From contig JBLIDT010000001.1 of the NCBI GenBank assembly GCA_047632755.1, positions 124,001-188,000 of the forward strand: DNA of 64,000 bases, given 5' to 3'. The notes under the pieces were generated by a model. That model had not been told where the DNA came from. It searched no databases and was given only the letters and a program-made list of their open reading frames with translations. The translations under genes were made by a program, and so were the position numbers. The number at the start of each line of letters is the position of its first letter. The first letter of the stretch is position 1. Of this stretch, positions 24,514-34,316 are shown piece by piece. Origin of the DNA: JAKVAV01 sp047632755. GTDB lineage: Bacteria; Bacteroidota; Bacteroidia; Flavobacteriales_D; Cryomorphaceae.

Positions 24514-26661
24514 ATGTACGGATTACTATTCCACAGAAGTTGTTTCGTTTTCTTTTTGACTTTTTCTCTTTTTCTTTCTGGAGGTGCATTCAGTCAGCAA
24601 AATAGTGAGAACGGCTGGGTATTGCCTACTCAAGGGACGGTTCGAATTCTAATGGTTTTTGTGGAAGTTGATCACGATAAAGATTCAAGTGTAGATGATT
24701 ATCCAAAAGGCCATAAGAATTGGAAAGTGAATCAAATGCCCGAGTACAAAGATGATCTTTTCAATGTTTTTGAAGGAGAAGATTCGCTCAAGACACTTAC
24801 TCAATATTACAGCGAATGCTCTTTCGGAGGGCTAACGGTTCTGGGAGATTATTTTCCAGAAATCATTACAGTAAAGCAATCGGTGGTTGGGCACAACAAA
24901 ACGAAAATCTTAAGAGCTGTAACTGATAAACTCAATTCAGCAGAAAGCATCTCCTCTCAAAATCTAAGTTTTGATGATTTCGATATGTGGGAAGACGAAT
25001 CGAAAAGAGGCGTACCCAAAACAGAGGCTACCAAATTTGCGGGTGTAGATCACATAATGATATTTCTTAGAAACTTTTCGCGTATTCCCAGCGGAACAGG
25101 TCAAGCATCGGCTTCAAGCGGAGGAAAGCTCGGCGGGTTCAATACGGACTCATATTCAATTTTTGGAGGGGGAAAGGGGATGCCATTTAAGATCTTGAAA
25201 CACGAGTTCAATCATTTGCTTATTGGAGGAAATAATTTCCACTCAGGTGGAGGTAATAGCGCAAATTTCAGGAGTTATGTTTCTGCCCTGCAAGGAGGCT
25301 GGTCCATGATGGGAGCGGCAAATTCCGCATTTCTTTCCCCTTCTGGGTGGGATCGATATTGGCTTGGCTGGAAGCCAAAAGAAAACAATTATTTGATCAG
25401 CACACTCAATGAACAGGGTCAAGAAGTTAATGGAGATATTCAGTCTAGTCATGGAATTCAAACTTTTGTCCTTAGAGATTTTGTGACCACTGGTGATGCT
25501 CTCAGAATAAGGCTCCCATTTATTCCTGAAGATGAATTTCCTCAATGGATTTGGGTAGAGAACCACACGACTTATTCCAACAATGGTTCGCCAACGGATG
25601 TGTTTAATCATGAGAGTCACGACTGTATTAAACCTGCGCTTCCAGGCTTGTATTTGGAACGACAGATTGATGCCAACCGAAAAGAGGGAGTGCGCGTTTA
25701 TGGCAATGTGTACGCAGATTACCTAAAGCCTATTCCTGCAACTGGGGCTTTTGATTTTTTTTGGGATGATGGAAAGCTGGATTTAGGGTTATGTGTGGAC
25801 AACACACCTCACTATGTATACACCCTGAAAGAGGAGTTTGATAATCCACTTACGGGTCATCATGAGTTAGAGGAACCATTTTATTTCACCAATGCAAGTG
25901 AAGCCATTACCCGTGAGGATATGCGCCGACTAAGCACCAGAAGAAATGACGATGGCAGTTACACCCGTCATCCTCACTTGGGAGATCCTGCTTATGGAAT
26001 GCGCGAAGGAGAGATCGACCATATTGGTCTGGGAACCAATCCATCGACTGCTTCTACGATTACACATGTGAATTCTAGAAAGGGAAAATCTAATAATGAG
26101 CGGAACTCCGATGCGGTATACTTGAATGGTATTTCTCTTCGAATTCTCGAGACTCTTCCAGATATGTCTATTAAGGTAGAGGTATCATTTAGCGATACTA
26201 TGCTAAGCGATTCACGGCGCTGGGCTGGATCAGTGATTCTACTGAACAACCACAATCAAGATGGTTCTGATCTTTATGTGCAGTCAACTTTGACGATTGA
26301 TCGAGGGAAAACCGTCACTCGATTTGTAGAACCTGATACCGTAAATGGCGAGACCTATTTTTCTTCCGCGGCGGTTCTGCGGATTAAGAGCGGAGCCAAA
26401 ATGACCATCGAAAATGAGGTTCGACTGCTTAAAGACAGTAAAATAATTGTGGAAGAAGGCGGAGAGTTGGGGCTACTGCGAAAAAGTAAAATAGTCCTTG
26501 AAGATTCGGCCGAGCTCATTTTTGAGAAGGGTTCGTCATTCTCTGGAAAAGGAAAAATAAAATTCAAAGCTTCCTCAAAAGGGACAGTCGATGAAGAGGG
26601 TATTCTGAAAAAAGTGAAACGTAGAACTTGGCAGAAAAAGCGGGTCGACCTTAAGCTTTAG
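24514..26661 (+). CDS. Secreted M6-like zinc metalloprotease with beta-helix-like tail
   Basis: A 715-residue exported protein: signal peptide to about GGAFSQQ, then a catalytic region with VRILMVFVEVD and the zinc motif HEFNHLLIGGNNFH (H230, E231, H234). The third ligand may be H243; its spacing is wider than the metzincin HExxHxxGxxH. GGWSMMGA at about 270 looks like the Met-turn. The overall plan resembles M6 (immune inhibitor A-like) peptidases. The last 100 residues carry short repeats (KMTIENEVRLL, KIIVEEGGELGL, KIVLEDSAELIF) typical of a beta-solenoid. No T9SS sorting domain is seen. It ends inside the convergent kinase gene by 11 bases. Confidence 0.78.
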   Translation: MYGLLFHRSCFVFFLTFSLFLSGGAFSQQNSENGWVLPTQGTVRILMVFVEVDHDKDSSVDDYPKGHKNWKVNQMPEYKDDLFNVFEGEDSLKTLTQYYSECSFGGLTVLGDYFPEIITVKQSVVGHNKTKILRAVTDKLNSAESISSQNLSFDDFDMWEDESKRGVPKTEATKFAGVDHIMIFLRNFSRIPSGTGQASASSGGKLGGFNTDSYSIFGGGKGMPFKILKHEFNHLLIGGNNFHSGGGNSANFRSYVSALQGGWSMMGAANSAFLSPSGWDRYWLGWKPKENNYLISTLNEQGQEVNGDIQSSHGIQTFVLRDFVTTGDALRIRLPFIPEDEFPQWIWVENHTTYSNNGSPTDVFNHESHDCIKPALPGLYLERQIDANRKEGVRVYGNVYADYLKPIPATGAFDFFWDDGKLDLGLCVDNTPHYVYTLKEEFDNPLTGHHELEEPFYFTNASEAITREDMRRLSTRRNDDGSYTRHPHLGDPAYGMREGEIDHIGLGTNPSTASTITHVNSRKGKSNNERNSDAVYLNGISLRILETLPDMSIKVEVSFSDTMLSDSRRWAGSVILLNNHNQDGSDLYVQSTLTIDRGKTVTRFVEPDTVNGETYFSSAAVLRIKSGAKMTIENEVRLLKDSKIIVEEGGELGLLRKSKIVLEDSAELIFEKGSSFSGKGKIKFKASSKGTVDEEGILKKVKRRTWQKKRVDLKL

Positions 26662-29600
26662 GCAGCCAAACTTTAAACTGACTCCCTTTACCCAACTCAC
26701 TGTTAAAGGAAATTTCTCCTCCAAAATTCTCTACAATGTTTTTGGACATAGCCAAGCCTAGGCCCATTCCACGCGTTTTAGTAGTGAAGTTCGGGATGAA
26801 GAGTTTCGACATCTGATCTTCGGCTATTCCCGATCCATTGTCAGAAATGAGAGTTGAGTAGCCGTTGTTCTCTTCTTTAATCTCCAGCGTTATCTGACCC
26901 CGTCGTTCCTCCGACATTGATTGAACCGCATTCTTCAAAAGATTATTGAATAACCGCAGTGATTGGTCTTTGTCAGCTTTCACAAAGCAAGAGTCAGTAG
27001 ATGGATAGATCGTTTCGAAATCTATTCGATCAAAGCCACTAAATAGTTCCACGGCACTGGCAACCGTTTCTTTTAAGTCGATGGTTTCCACTTTCGCTTT
27101 GGGCATTTTTGCAAAACCCGAAAAAGCATTGGCGATGGAGGTTAGGGTATCTATTTGCTCGACGAGATTTTTCATCACGCGAGTAACTCGCTCCTTATCT
27201 ACGGAACCCTCAGAAAGAAGTGTTCGCTCCAAGTGCTGAACGCTTAGCTTCATTGGGGTGAGTGGATTCTTGATCTCGTGTGCCACTTGTTTGGCCATTT
27301 CGCGCCAAGCTGATTCGCGCTCAGACTGGCTCAGTTTGGCGGCATTCATTTCTAGTTCTGAGACCTTCGCATTGTATTCATCTACCAACAGGCCGATTTC
27401 ATCCTGACCCTTATAACCCACCAATCTGTTTGCTTTCCCAAGCTCTATTGCCGAAAGGCTTTCCCGTATTGAGCGCAGCGGTAAGGTAATCCACTGCGAG
27501 ATGAAGAGTGCGATGATTAAGGACAGCACGAAAACCAAAACGAAAAGATTGATAACAGAAACCAGGAAACTCGAGATTTCATTGGTTAATTCTGTTTGTC
27601 TGGCAAAGTAGGGGAGGTTTGCATACCCTATTATTTCTCCTCTTTTGTTGAGTAGCGGAGAATATGCCGACAGGTATGAAAGCTCGCCTACGGCTTCTTC
27701 TTGAATGTATTCTATCTGGTTGAGATAGTGCATGTAGACGTATGCCGTGGGATCGATTTTCCGACTAATTAAGCCTTCATTGAACATCCTCATTTGGCTC
27801 GAGGCAATCAAGTCGCCTTGAGGGTTAAAGAGATTTATATCCGTGAAGAAGATGACTGAAAACTGTGATAGAATGCGATTGAGGTAATCGGACATATCAT
27901 AATTAAGCCCTTCCTCTTCTCCGAGTTTATTTTCCAATTCCAAGAGAATGGAATGCATTTTTTCGGAGATAAGCCGCTGGTTCTTTTCACTGTACTTCTC
28001 TTCTATGTAATACTTGGTGGCAAGCGAAAATAAGACCATCGTGGTTACGGTAAGGATCACCAATAGCGCCTGAACTTTTCGATTCAGATTAAGCCGGAAG
28101 AATGTGCGGTCATTGCGAAAGCGAAACAGAGCAATCAGCAAGGAGAATAGAATTCCATAAATAACGCAGAGGTAGGTCACCATGGTTATCTTATCCAAAG
28201 GGCCATAGAGCTCTTTGGATACTACAACTAAGTCATCATCATTGAAGGTTGAAATGAAGTGCTCTGAGCCTCTTAAAGGAAAAAAATGGGTGCCATTATC
28301 CACTTGTCTTTGAAACACCTGTGGCGTGGATGGATAAGGGTATTCTCCTCGGCTATTCGTTAATCTGCCGTCGGAATACCTTGCTGTGGAGTATTGTTCG
28401 TTTTCGGTATTACTTCCGAGTTCTCGATCGATCAAAAGGTTTGGAAAACCCACTTGTTGAGGGAATAGCGTTGAAGCAAATTCGAAGATGAGGTATCCAT
28501 CCGGTGTTTCGCGAAGGTTGTAATTCAGTGGCAAAACGGCCATATATGCTATCCGGTCAGGTGCATTATACAGAAAGTGGAAACCTTCCTGTAAACTGTC
28601 TAGATCACTAAATGTGAGAAGATTTTTTTCGAGATCATCGAACCCACTTGGTCTCGTATCGGGTAATTTTCCCCAAACTGTTTTGTCTGCTGTAAATGAG
28701 TGCAGCGTAATATCATACTTGCTCCAGTACCCCGTGAAGTAACGCGAGACCACATAGTCTTCCAGTGTTTCTCGTGAGTGAAGTTCCGCTTGTTCGAAAA
28801 GCGTTTTCACATTTGCGTCTCGCAACAATTCCTCCATCTGCCCGTCGAAGAGTACTTCGGCAATTGGGTCATCGTTGATCGCAATTTTTTCCGCTATGAT
28901 TTCTCTTTCGCTTTGTTCGCGATCCTGCATGTATTTCTTGAAATTGTAGGCCCCGAGAGTGGAGAAGAGGATCAGTAGCAGGGCACCTTCCGGGAAACGA
29001 AAAACACTAGATTGGGTGAGAAGGCGCGAATACAATATGGCGATTAAGACAAGAGCGGGCCAGAGCACGAAGGCCAAGTCCTTTATACCTAGAAAATGAG
29101 TGGTAACGACCCAAATCAACGTCAAGACAAGAATGGCTAAGAGCGTAGATTTAAAAGTAAGTCCCTTGCTTTTAGCAAAAAGAGAGAGGCCGTCGGCTAT
29201 CATTATGGCGCTGAAATACAAAACGCCAACGGAGACTACACCGAATAAGCTACTTACCGTAAGTTGATTGAGGTTATTTATTTCAAATGGGATGGAGGAG
29301 TTCAATACCAGTTCCTTTGCCACATCATTTATCCATGCTGCCTGCAGGAAAAGCAAAGCCGCACCAACTGAGTATGCGAAGAGGAATTTTGGCCCACCAT
29401 TTCCCTGTTTGGCCTCAGTCATTCCTTTTCTTGCGAGAAAAGACAAAACAAAAATCAAGAACACATTGATTAAATAGTCAACGAATGTTGGGGAAATAAA
29501 CGAAGACGCATATAGTACAGGGTCGAAGCCAGCCAGCTTAGCTGTTACTGCGGGCCAGTCTGCGTTTAAACTTAAATAGCGTAGGCTTACTAATAGAATC

Positions 29601-30340
29601 ACTAGAGCGGGATAGAGAACATATTTTTTTCGGCCACTTGACTCAGCTCGATAGACGGAAAGAATAGAGAACAGAATCAGCGCACCTCCGAGCAATGCGC
29701 TGAGAGCAAAAAAGAAAGCTTTTCTCTTCGACCGAGATTCCTGGTCTGAAAATGAAAGATAGAAGTTCTGATGATCTGCTTTAAGCTTCACGCGACCAGC
29801 AGCGCTGGAGAGATGAATTGATTCTATGTTGTCTTGTCTAAAATCATCGGTCAAGCCGCTAATGAGGTACTCATTGTGGTAAGGGAAAGTTCTTGAAATA
29901 AGAATGGCCGAGATGTATTCGTCAATTCCGTCCGTGAAATACACAAGTCGGTACCATCCATTTTCGAAGTGATGAATCTCGGTGCCCAACGCAGCCACTC
30001 GCCTAACAGATTCTGGAGAAATCGTGTTATCTGTCCAAAGGATCAGTTGGTCGTTTCGGAAAACGAAAAGGGCAATGTTTTCTTCTTGAAATAGCTTTTT
30101 AAATTCTTCCGAGCGCATCGCTTGACCTCGGCGAGGGCCATACTCTTGGATGTCTGACTGCAGCTCGTAGATAATCCGAACAGTCTTAGCGGTCTTTTCG
30201 TCAAGTGTTTTGGCAAAAGATTGGGCCTGATCGATCTTGTTTGTTTCGAAGACCAAGGCCGTGGAAATAACGTCTGCCAGCAAAACAAGAGCTAAGCCGA
30301 TAACAAGGATAAACAGATTAAGGAGTCGATTTCGAGACAT
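26651..30340 (-). CDS. Twelve-helix HAMP sensor histidine kinase (NtrY-like core)
   Basis: An unusually large 1229-residue membrane kinase. TM1 is at the N-terminus, followed by an extracytoplasmic region to about 210. About eight helices run from roughly 212 to 475, then comes a second extracytoplasmic domain (about 480-720), two more helices, a third sensor region (about 780-900) and a last helix. HAMP follows (LPLRSIRESLSAIELGKANR), then HisKA with VAHEIKNPLTPMKLS (phospho-His about 1021), N box NNLLKNAVQSM, G1 ISDNGSGIAEDQ and G2 RGMGLGLAMS. The core resembles NtrY. No response regulator is adjacent, so the signal and partner are unknown. It lies downstream of the atpG terminator. Confidence 0.9.
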   Translation of the reverse strand: MSRNRLLNLFILVIGLALVLLADVISTALVFETNKIDQAQSFAKTLDEKTAKTVRIIYELQSDIQEYGPRRGQAMRSEEFKKLFQEENIALFVFRNDQLILWTDNTISPESVRRVAALGTEIHHFENGWYRLVYFTDGIDEYISAILISRTFPYHNEYLISGLTDDFRQDNIESIHLSSAAGRVKLKADHQNFYLSFSDQESRSKRKAFFFALSALLGGALILFSILSVYRAESSGRKKYVLYPALVILLVSLRYLSLNADWPAVTAKLAGFDPVLYASSFISPTFVDYLINVFLIFVLSFLARKGMTEAKQGNGGPKFLFAYSVGAALLFLQAAWINDVAKELVLNSSIPFEINNLNQLTVSSLFGVVSVGVLYFSAIMIADGLSLFAKSKGLTFKSTLLAILVLTLIWVVTTHFLGIKDLAFVLWPALVLIAILYSRLLTQSSVFRFPEGALLLILFSTLGAYNFKKYMQDREQSEREIIAEKIAINDDPIAEVLFDGQMEELLRDANVKTLFEQAELHSRETLEDYVVSRYFTGYWSKYDITLHSFTADKTVWGKLPDTRPSGFDDLEKNLLTFSDLDSLQEGFHFLYNAPDRIAYMAVLPLNYNLRETPDGYLIFEFASTLFPQQVGFPNLLIDRELGSNTENEQYSTARYSDGRLTNSRGEYPYPSTPQVFQRQVDNGTHFFPLRGSEHFISTFNDDDLVVVSKELYGPLDKITMVTYLCVIYGILFSLLIALFRFRNDRTFFRLNLNRKVQALLVILTVTTMVLFSLATKYYIEEKYSEKNQRLISEKMHSILLELENKLGEEEGLNYDMSDYLNRILSQFSVIFFTDINLFNPQGDLIASSQMRMFNEGLISRKIDPTAYVYMHYLNQIEYIQEEAVGELSYLSAYSPLLNKRGEIIGYANLPYFARQTELTNEISSFLVSVINLFVLVFVLSLIIALFISQWITLPLRSIRESLSAIELGKANRLVGYKGQDEIGLLVDEYNAKVSELEMNAAKLSQSERESAWREMAKQVAHEIKNPLTPMKLSVQHLERTLLSEGSVDKERVTRVMKNLVEQIDTLTSIANAFSGFAKMPKAKVETIDLKETVASAVELFSGFDRIDFETIYPSTDSCFVKADKDQSLRLFNNLLKNAVQSMSEERRGQITLEIKEENNGYSTLISDNGSGIAEDQMSKLFIPNFTTKTRGMGLGLAMSKNIVENFGGEISFNSELGKGSQFKVWLPKA

Positions 30341-30373
30341 TGCGATTTACGATTGCGCAGCAGAAATTACACC

Positions 30374-30405
30374 AAAAAAAGAAACCCCACCGGTTGGTAG
30401 GGTTT
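30374..30405 (-). terminator. Rho-independent terminator of the ATP synthase operon
   Basis: On the minus strand AAACCC, A/C mismatch, ACC, loop AACC, GGT, GGGTTT then CTTTTTTT, starting about 20 bases after the atpG stop. It separates the atp operon from the histidine kinase gene. Confidence 0.85.
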
Positions 30406-30425
30406 AGCTTTCATCAAAGTTATGT

Positions 30426-31301
30426 TTATGAATCGCTTAGTGCTTCAGCACCAGCTACAATTTCAAGTATCTCGTTGGTAATAGAGGCCTGTCTCGCTTT
30501 GTTGTAAGTGAGCTTCAGGTCTTTCACCATATCCGAAGCATTATCAGTCGCTTTGTGCATCGCAGTCATTCGAGCACCGTGCTCAGAAGCATTGGAGTCT
30601 AGAATGGCTTTGTAAAGCTGAATCTTCAAAGATTTTGGGATCAGCTCATTCACAATCTCATCTTTACCTGGCTCAAAAATGTAGTCGCTTTGGACCAAGC
30701 TTTCGGTAGGCGCAGGGGGAAGAATAGGTAGGAATTGTTCTTCTTTCAGAATTTGAACTGCTACATTCTTAAAGGAGTTGTAGATCAAAAACACTTTGTC
30801 AATTTTCCCTTCGGCAAACTTGTCCATCACGCTCTGAGCAATGATCGAAGATTCGTCGAAGTTCAAATTATCGTAAATCGTGTGAGGCTCTGCAGGATAT
30901 CCTACACCAGGAACGTGGCTTGTCTTTTTAAATGCATCAAAAGATTTCTTTCCAACGGAAAGAACCTTAATGTCCGCATTGGGATGTGCTTCAATAAGCC
31001 CTTTCGCTCTCTTGATCACATTGTTGTTGAATGCTCCACAAAGACCTCTGTTTGACGTCACAGAAATTATGAGCATTCGTTTTACCTCACGCTGCTGAGC
31101 ATAAACATTCTCAGCTACACTTGACGAATTGCCCACGTTCTGCAAAATCTCCTGTAGCTTTTCAGCGTAGGGACGCATTCGAGTCACTTTTTCCTGAGCT
31201 CTTCTCAACTTTGCAGCCGATACCATTTTCATGGCAGAGGTAATCTGCATGGTTGAATTTACCGAGGTAATTCGCGATCGTATTTCTTTAAGATTTGCCA
31301 T
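30426..31301 (-). CDS. atpG: ATP synthase F1 subunit gamma
   Basis: Gamma is the central rotating shaft of F1. The 291-residue protein starts ANLKEIRSRITSVNSTMQIT and ends KARQASITNEILEIVAGAEAL, both hallmark gamma termini, and has the internal SVTSNRGLCGAFNNNV. Length is normal. It is the last gene of the cluster and is followed by a terminator. It follows atpA directly; atpD and atpC are not here. Confidence 0.97.
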   Translation of the reverse strand: MANLKEIRSRITSVNSTMQITSAMKMVSAAKLRRAQEKVTRMRPYAEKLQEILQNVGNSSSVAENVYAQQREVKRMLIISVTSNRGLCGAFNNNVIKRAKGLIEAHPNADIKVLSVGKKSFDAFKKTSHVPGVGYPAEPHTIYDNLNFDESSIIAQSVMDKFAEGKIDKVFLIYNSFKNVAVQILKEEQFLPILPPAPTESLVQSDYIFEPGKDEIVNELIPKSLKIQLYKAILDSNASEHGARMTAMHKATDNASDMVKDLKLTYNKARQASITNEILEIVAGAEALSDS

Positions 31302-31329
31302 TTGTGCTTAAGCTTTCTTTAAAGAGAAA

Positions 31330-32910
31330 CTAATTGATGTACTTCTCGCTTAGATCGGCGGCTACTTTTTCAAGAGTACTGGTAACCTCATCCGTCAATT
31401 TACCTGACTTCAGTGTATCTAAAATATCTCTGTGCTTTTCATCCATAAAGTGAAGGAATTCTTCTTCAAATTCTTTGATGCGGTTCACAGGAACTTTATT
31501 TAGAAGTCCTTTCGTTCCGCAATAGATGATGGCAACTTGCTTCTCCACAGTCATTGGAGAGTTTTGGGCTTGCTTCAAGATTTCCACGTTACGCGCTCCC
31601 TTTCCGAGAACCGACATAGTCGCGGCATCAAGATCAGAACCGAATTTGGCGAAAGCCTCAAGTTCACGGTACTGAGCTTGGTCAAGCTTCAATGTACCCG
31701 CCACCTTTTTCATGGACTTAATCTGAGCTGCACCTCCAACACGAGAAACCGAGATACCTACGTTAATCGCTGGTCGCACACCCGCTAGGAATAAGTTTGA
31801 CTCGAGAAAGATCTGTCCGTCAGTAATCGAAATCACGTTGGTTGGGATGTAGGCAGAAACATCTCCTGCTTGTGTCTCAATAATTGGGAGAGCTGTTAGC
31901 GATCCGCCACCTTTTACTCTTCCTTCCAGTGAAGGAGGAAGATCGTTCATCTGCGCTGCGATCTCGTCACTGTTGATGATCTTGGCCGCTCGCTCGAGTA
32001 GTCTCGAGTGAAGGTAGAATACATCTCCAGGATATGCCTCACGTCCCGGAGGGCGACGAAGCAAAAGTGAAACCTCACGGTAAGCAACTGCTTGCTTTGA
32101 AAGGTCATCAAATACGATCAATGCTGGTCTTCCCGTATCTCGGAAGAACTCACCGATAGCCGCACCTGAAAATGGCGCTAAGAACTGCATAGGAGCAGGT
32201 TCTGATGCATTTGCTGCTACGATCACGGTGTAATCAAGAGCACCTGCATCATCAAGTGTTTTTGCGATTTGAGCTACTGTAGATCCCTTTTGCCCGATGG
32301 CAACGTAAATACAGAAAACGGGCTCGCCGCGGTCAAAAAATTCTTTTTGGTTGATGATGGTATCAATCGCAACGGTCGACTTACCTGTCTGGCGGTCACC
32401 GATGATCAACTCACGCTGGCCTCTGCCTATTGGAATCATGGCGTCAATCGCTTTGATTCCTGTTTGCATAGGTTCATCTACTGGTTGACGGTAAATTACA
32501 CCTGGAGCTTTACGCTCAATTGGCATCTCGAGAAGTTCTCCTTGGATAGGACCCTTTCCATCGATAGGCTCACCAAGCGTGTTTACGACACGACCGATCA
32601 TTCCTTCACCTACGTTGATAGAGGAAATAAGTCCAGTCCGCTTTACGGTATCTCCTTCTTTGATTCCTTCTGATGAACCCAAAAGTACTGCTCCGACATT
32701 GTCTTCCTCTAGGTTAAGAACGATTCCTCTTAATCCAGTTTCGAACTCAATGAGCTCTCCCGCTTGAACGCTGGAAAGTCCATAAATCCTTGCGATACCA
32801 TCCCCTACTTGGAGAACGGAACCTACTTCTTCTAGTTCTGCTTCTGACTTGAATCCTGCAAGTTGCTCTTTGAGGATGGCGGATACTTCTGCCGGTTTTA
32901 CTTCAGCCAT
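31330..32910 (-). CDS. atpA: ATP synthase F1 subunit alpha
   Basis: Non-catalytic nucleotide-binding subunit of F1. At 526 residues it is slightly longer than the common 500-513. The Walker A motif is GDRQTGKS (about 174-181), the Walker B region ALIVFDDLSKQAVAYRE, and the family signature PAINVGISVSRVGGAAQ is present. The N-terminal segment includes KEQLAGFKSEAELEEVG, the stretch that contacts delta. It starts ten bases after atpH. Confidence 0.98.
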   Translation of the reverse strand: MAEVKPAEVSAILKEQLAGFKSEAELEEVGSVLQVGDGIARIYGLSSVQAGELIEFETGLRGIVLNLEEDNVGAVLLGSSEGIKEGDTVKRTGLISSINVGEGMIGRVVNTLGEPIDGKGPIQGELLEMPIERKAPGVIYRQPVDEPMQTGIKAIDAMIPIGRGQRELIIGDRQTGKSTVAIDTIINQKEFFDRGEPVFCIYVAIGQKGSTVAQIAKTLDDAGALDYTVIVAANASEPAPMQFLAPFSGAAIGEFFRDTGRPALIVFDDLSKQAVAYREVSLLLRRPPGREAYPGDVFYLHSRLLERAAKIINSDEIAAQMNDLPPSLEGRVKGGGSLTALPIIETQAGDVSAYIPTNVISITDGQIFLESNLFLAGVRPAINVGISVSRVGGAAQIKSMKKVAGTLKLDQAQYRELEAFAKFGSDLDAATMSVLGKGARNVEILKQAQNSPMTVEKQVAIIYCGTKGLLNKVPVNRIKEFEEEFLHFMDEKHRDILDTLKSGKLTDEVTSTLEKVAADLSEKYIN

Positions 32911-32920
32911 GGTGTATTAA

Positions 32921-33478
32921 TTAAAGTTCTGAGATGTATGGGTTTTTTGAAAACTCTCGTTTGAGATTATTCAGTTTTCGCGCTACTGACTCATCGTACT
33001 GTTTGTCACCAACGCGTATAATGAAGCCACCGATCAGTTCTTTGTCAACCTTTTCGGTAAGCTCTACTTTGTCGTATAAATTGGTAATGAAGGCCAAGGC
33101 CTTCCTCTTTCCTTCTTCACCCAATGGAACCGCCGTAATGATTTCTGCTGTTACAATTCCTTTGTGCTCGCGGTAAATTTGCTGGAAGGCGTTTACAATT
33201 TCAGGTAACTGATCTTCTCGCTTCTTTTGGGTTACTAATTCCAAAAATTTGAGGGTAATCGCACCGATTTTTCCTGCAAATATTGTGTTGAGAATCGTCC
33301 GTTTTTTCTCCGTTTTAACAACGGGACTTTTGAGGAGCAAAACCAAATCAGGACTGGTTGAGCAAGTATCAGCAATCAACTTCATTTCGCCCGCAACAGT
33401 CTCTAGTTCTTTTTGCTCAATGGCAAAAGAGAGTAGTGCTTTGGCGTATCGTTTGGCTGCTTTTGAATTCTGATGCAT
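32921..33478 (-). CDS. atpH: ATP synthase F1 subunit delta
   Basis: Delta links the peripheral stalk to the F1 head (the OSCP role). 185 residues, with the N-terminal helical bundle (AAKRYAKALLSFAIEQ) and the C-terminal signature GGFIIRVGDKQYDESVARKLNNL. The start overlaps the atpF stop by one base (TGATG), suggesting coupled translation. Confidence 0.95.
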   Translation of the reverse strand: MHQNSKAAKRYAKALLSFAIEQKELETVAGEMKLIADTCSTSPDLVLLLKSPVVKTEKKRTILNTIFAGKIGAITLKFLELVTQKKREDQLPEIVNAFQQIYREHKGIVTAEIITAVPLGEEGKRKALAFITNLYDKVELTEKVDKELIGGFIIRVGDKQYDESVARKLNNLKREFSKNPYISEL

Positions 33479-33966
33479 CAGTTCAATTTTGCTTCTTCGA
33501 GGTACTTGTCAATCAAATCTTTTTGCTTTTGGTCGGCGCTCAATTCTTGGCGAATCACCTTTTCAGCAATGTGGATACTAAGATCAGCTACTTGCTTTTT
33601 CAATTCGGTAATAGCCGCTAACTTCTCTGTGCGAATATCCTCTTTGGCAGAGCTAAGAATCTTGCCATATTCAGCTTCGGCTTTCTCCTTCGCTTCAGCA
33701 ATAATTTTGTCCTTTGTAGATCGAGCGTCTTTTAGCATAGCATCACGCTCGCCTCTAGCTTCTTTCAAAAGCTCTTCATTGCTCGACTGCAAATTGGCCA
33801 AATCCTTTCTGGCTTTTTCCGCAGATTTAAGGGCATCATCGATCGAGTTTTCACGCTCGCGGATAGACGCCAAAATAGGTTTCCAAGCCATCTTGGCCAG
33901 AATGAAGACCACGATTATGAAGGCAATCGAAGACCATAAAACAGTACCTATACTAACTGATAACAT
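33478..33966 (-). CDS. atpF: ATP synthase F0 subunit b
   Basis: The peripheral stalk: one N-terminal transmembrane helix (about 5-28, GTVLWSSIAFIIVVFILAK) then a long charged coiled coil (about 35-160). The 162-residue length is normal. It lies between atpE and atpH; a GC-rich hairpin lies in the 70-base gap after atpE. Confidence 0.95.
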   Translation of the reverse strand: MLSVSIGTVLWSSIAFIIVVFILAKMAWKPILASIRERENSIDDALKSAEKARKDLANLQSSNEELLKEARGERDAMLKDARSTKDKIIAEAKEKAEAEYGKILSSAKEDIRTEKLAAITELKKQVADLSIHIAEKVIRQELSADQKQKDLIDKYLEEAKLN

Positions 33967-33991
33967 ATTATTTGCTCTTTAAAAGGTTAAT

Positions 33992-34024
33992 GAAGGGCCC
34001 TAACCAACCGTCAGGGCCATCTTC
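33992..34024 (-). promoter_or_regulatory. Hairpin between atpE and atpF
   Basis: On the minus strand GGCCCT (34018-34013) pairs with AGGGCC (34001-33996) around an 11-base loop, extended by GAAG/CTTC after a two-base bulge. No T run follows, so it is not a full terminator. It could protect the 3' end of the upstream mRNA and help make more c subunit than b subunit; that is inference. Confidence 0.45.
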
Positions 34025-34036
34025 ATCTTGTTTGTT

Positions 34037-34279
34037 TTAGAGAACAACCAAAAGACAAACGATCACTGCGAAAAGTGCAACACCTTCAACAAGTGCTGCC
34101 GCAACAATCATGTTTGCTCGGATGTCTCCCGTAGCTTCTGGCTGACGAGCCATTGATTCAAGGGCTGAGGCACCGATTCTACCGATTCCCATACCTGCTC
34201 CAATAGCTGCGAGTCCTGCTCCGATTCCTGCGAATCCGGCATCTGCCGCTGCTTGCAAAATAATAGCTAATAATTCCAT
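34037..34279 (-). CDS. atpE: ATP synthase F0 subunit c
   Basis: Forms the ion-driven c ring. 80 residues, two helices: the N-terminal one with the Gly/Ala repeat GIGAGLAAIGAGMGIG, the polar loop R45-Q46-P47, and the second helix with the ion-binding carboxylate E65 in ALVEGVALF. No Ser or Thr follows the Glu, so proton rather than sodium coupling is likely (inference from known ring motifs). Confidence 0.97.
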   Translation of the reverse strand: MELLAIILQAAADAGFAGIGAGLAAIGAGMGIGRIGASALESMARQPEATGDIRANMIVAAALVEGVALFAVIVCLLVVL

Positions 34280-34316
34280 TTAGCGTTTGTTTTTATGTGG
34301 GTTAATAAATGGCTAA

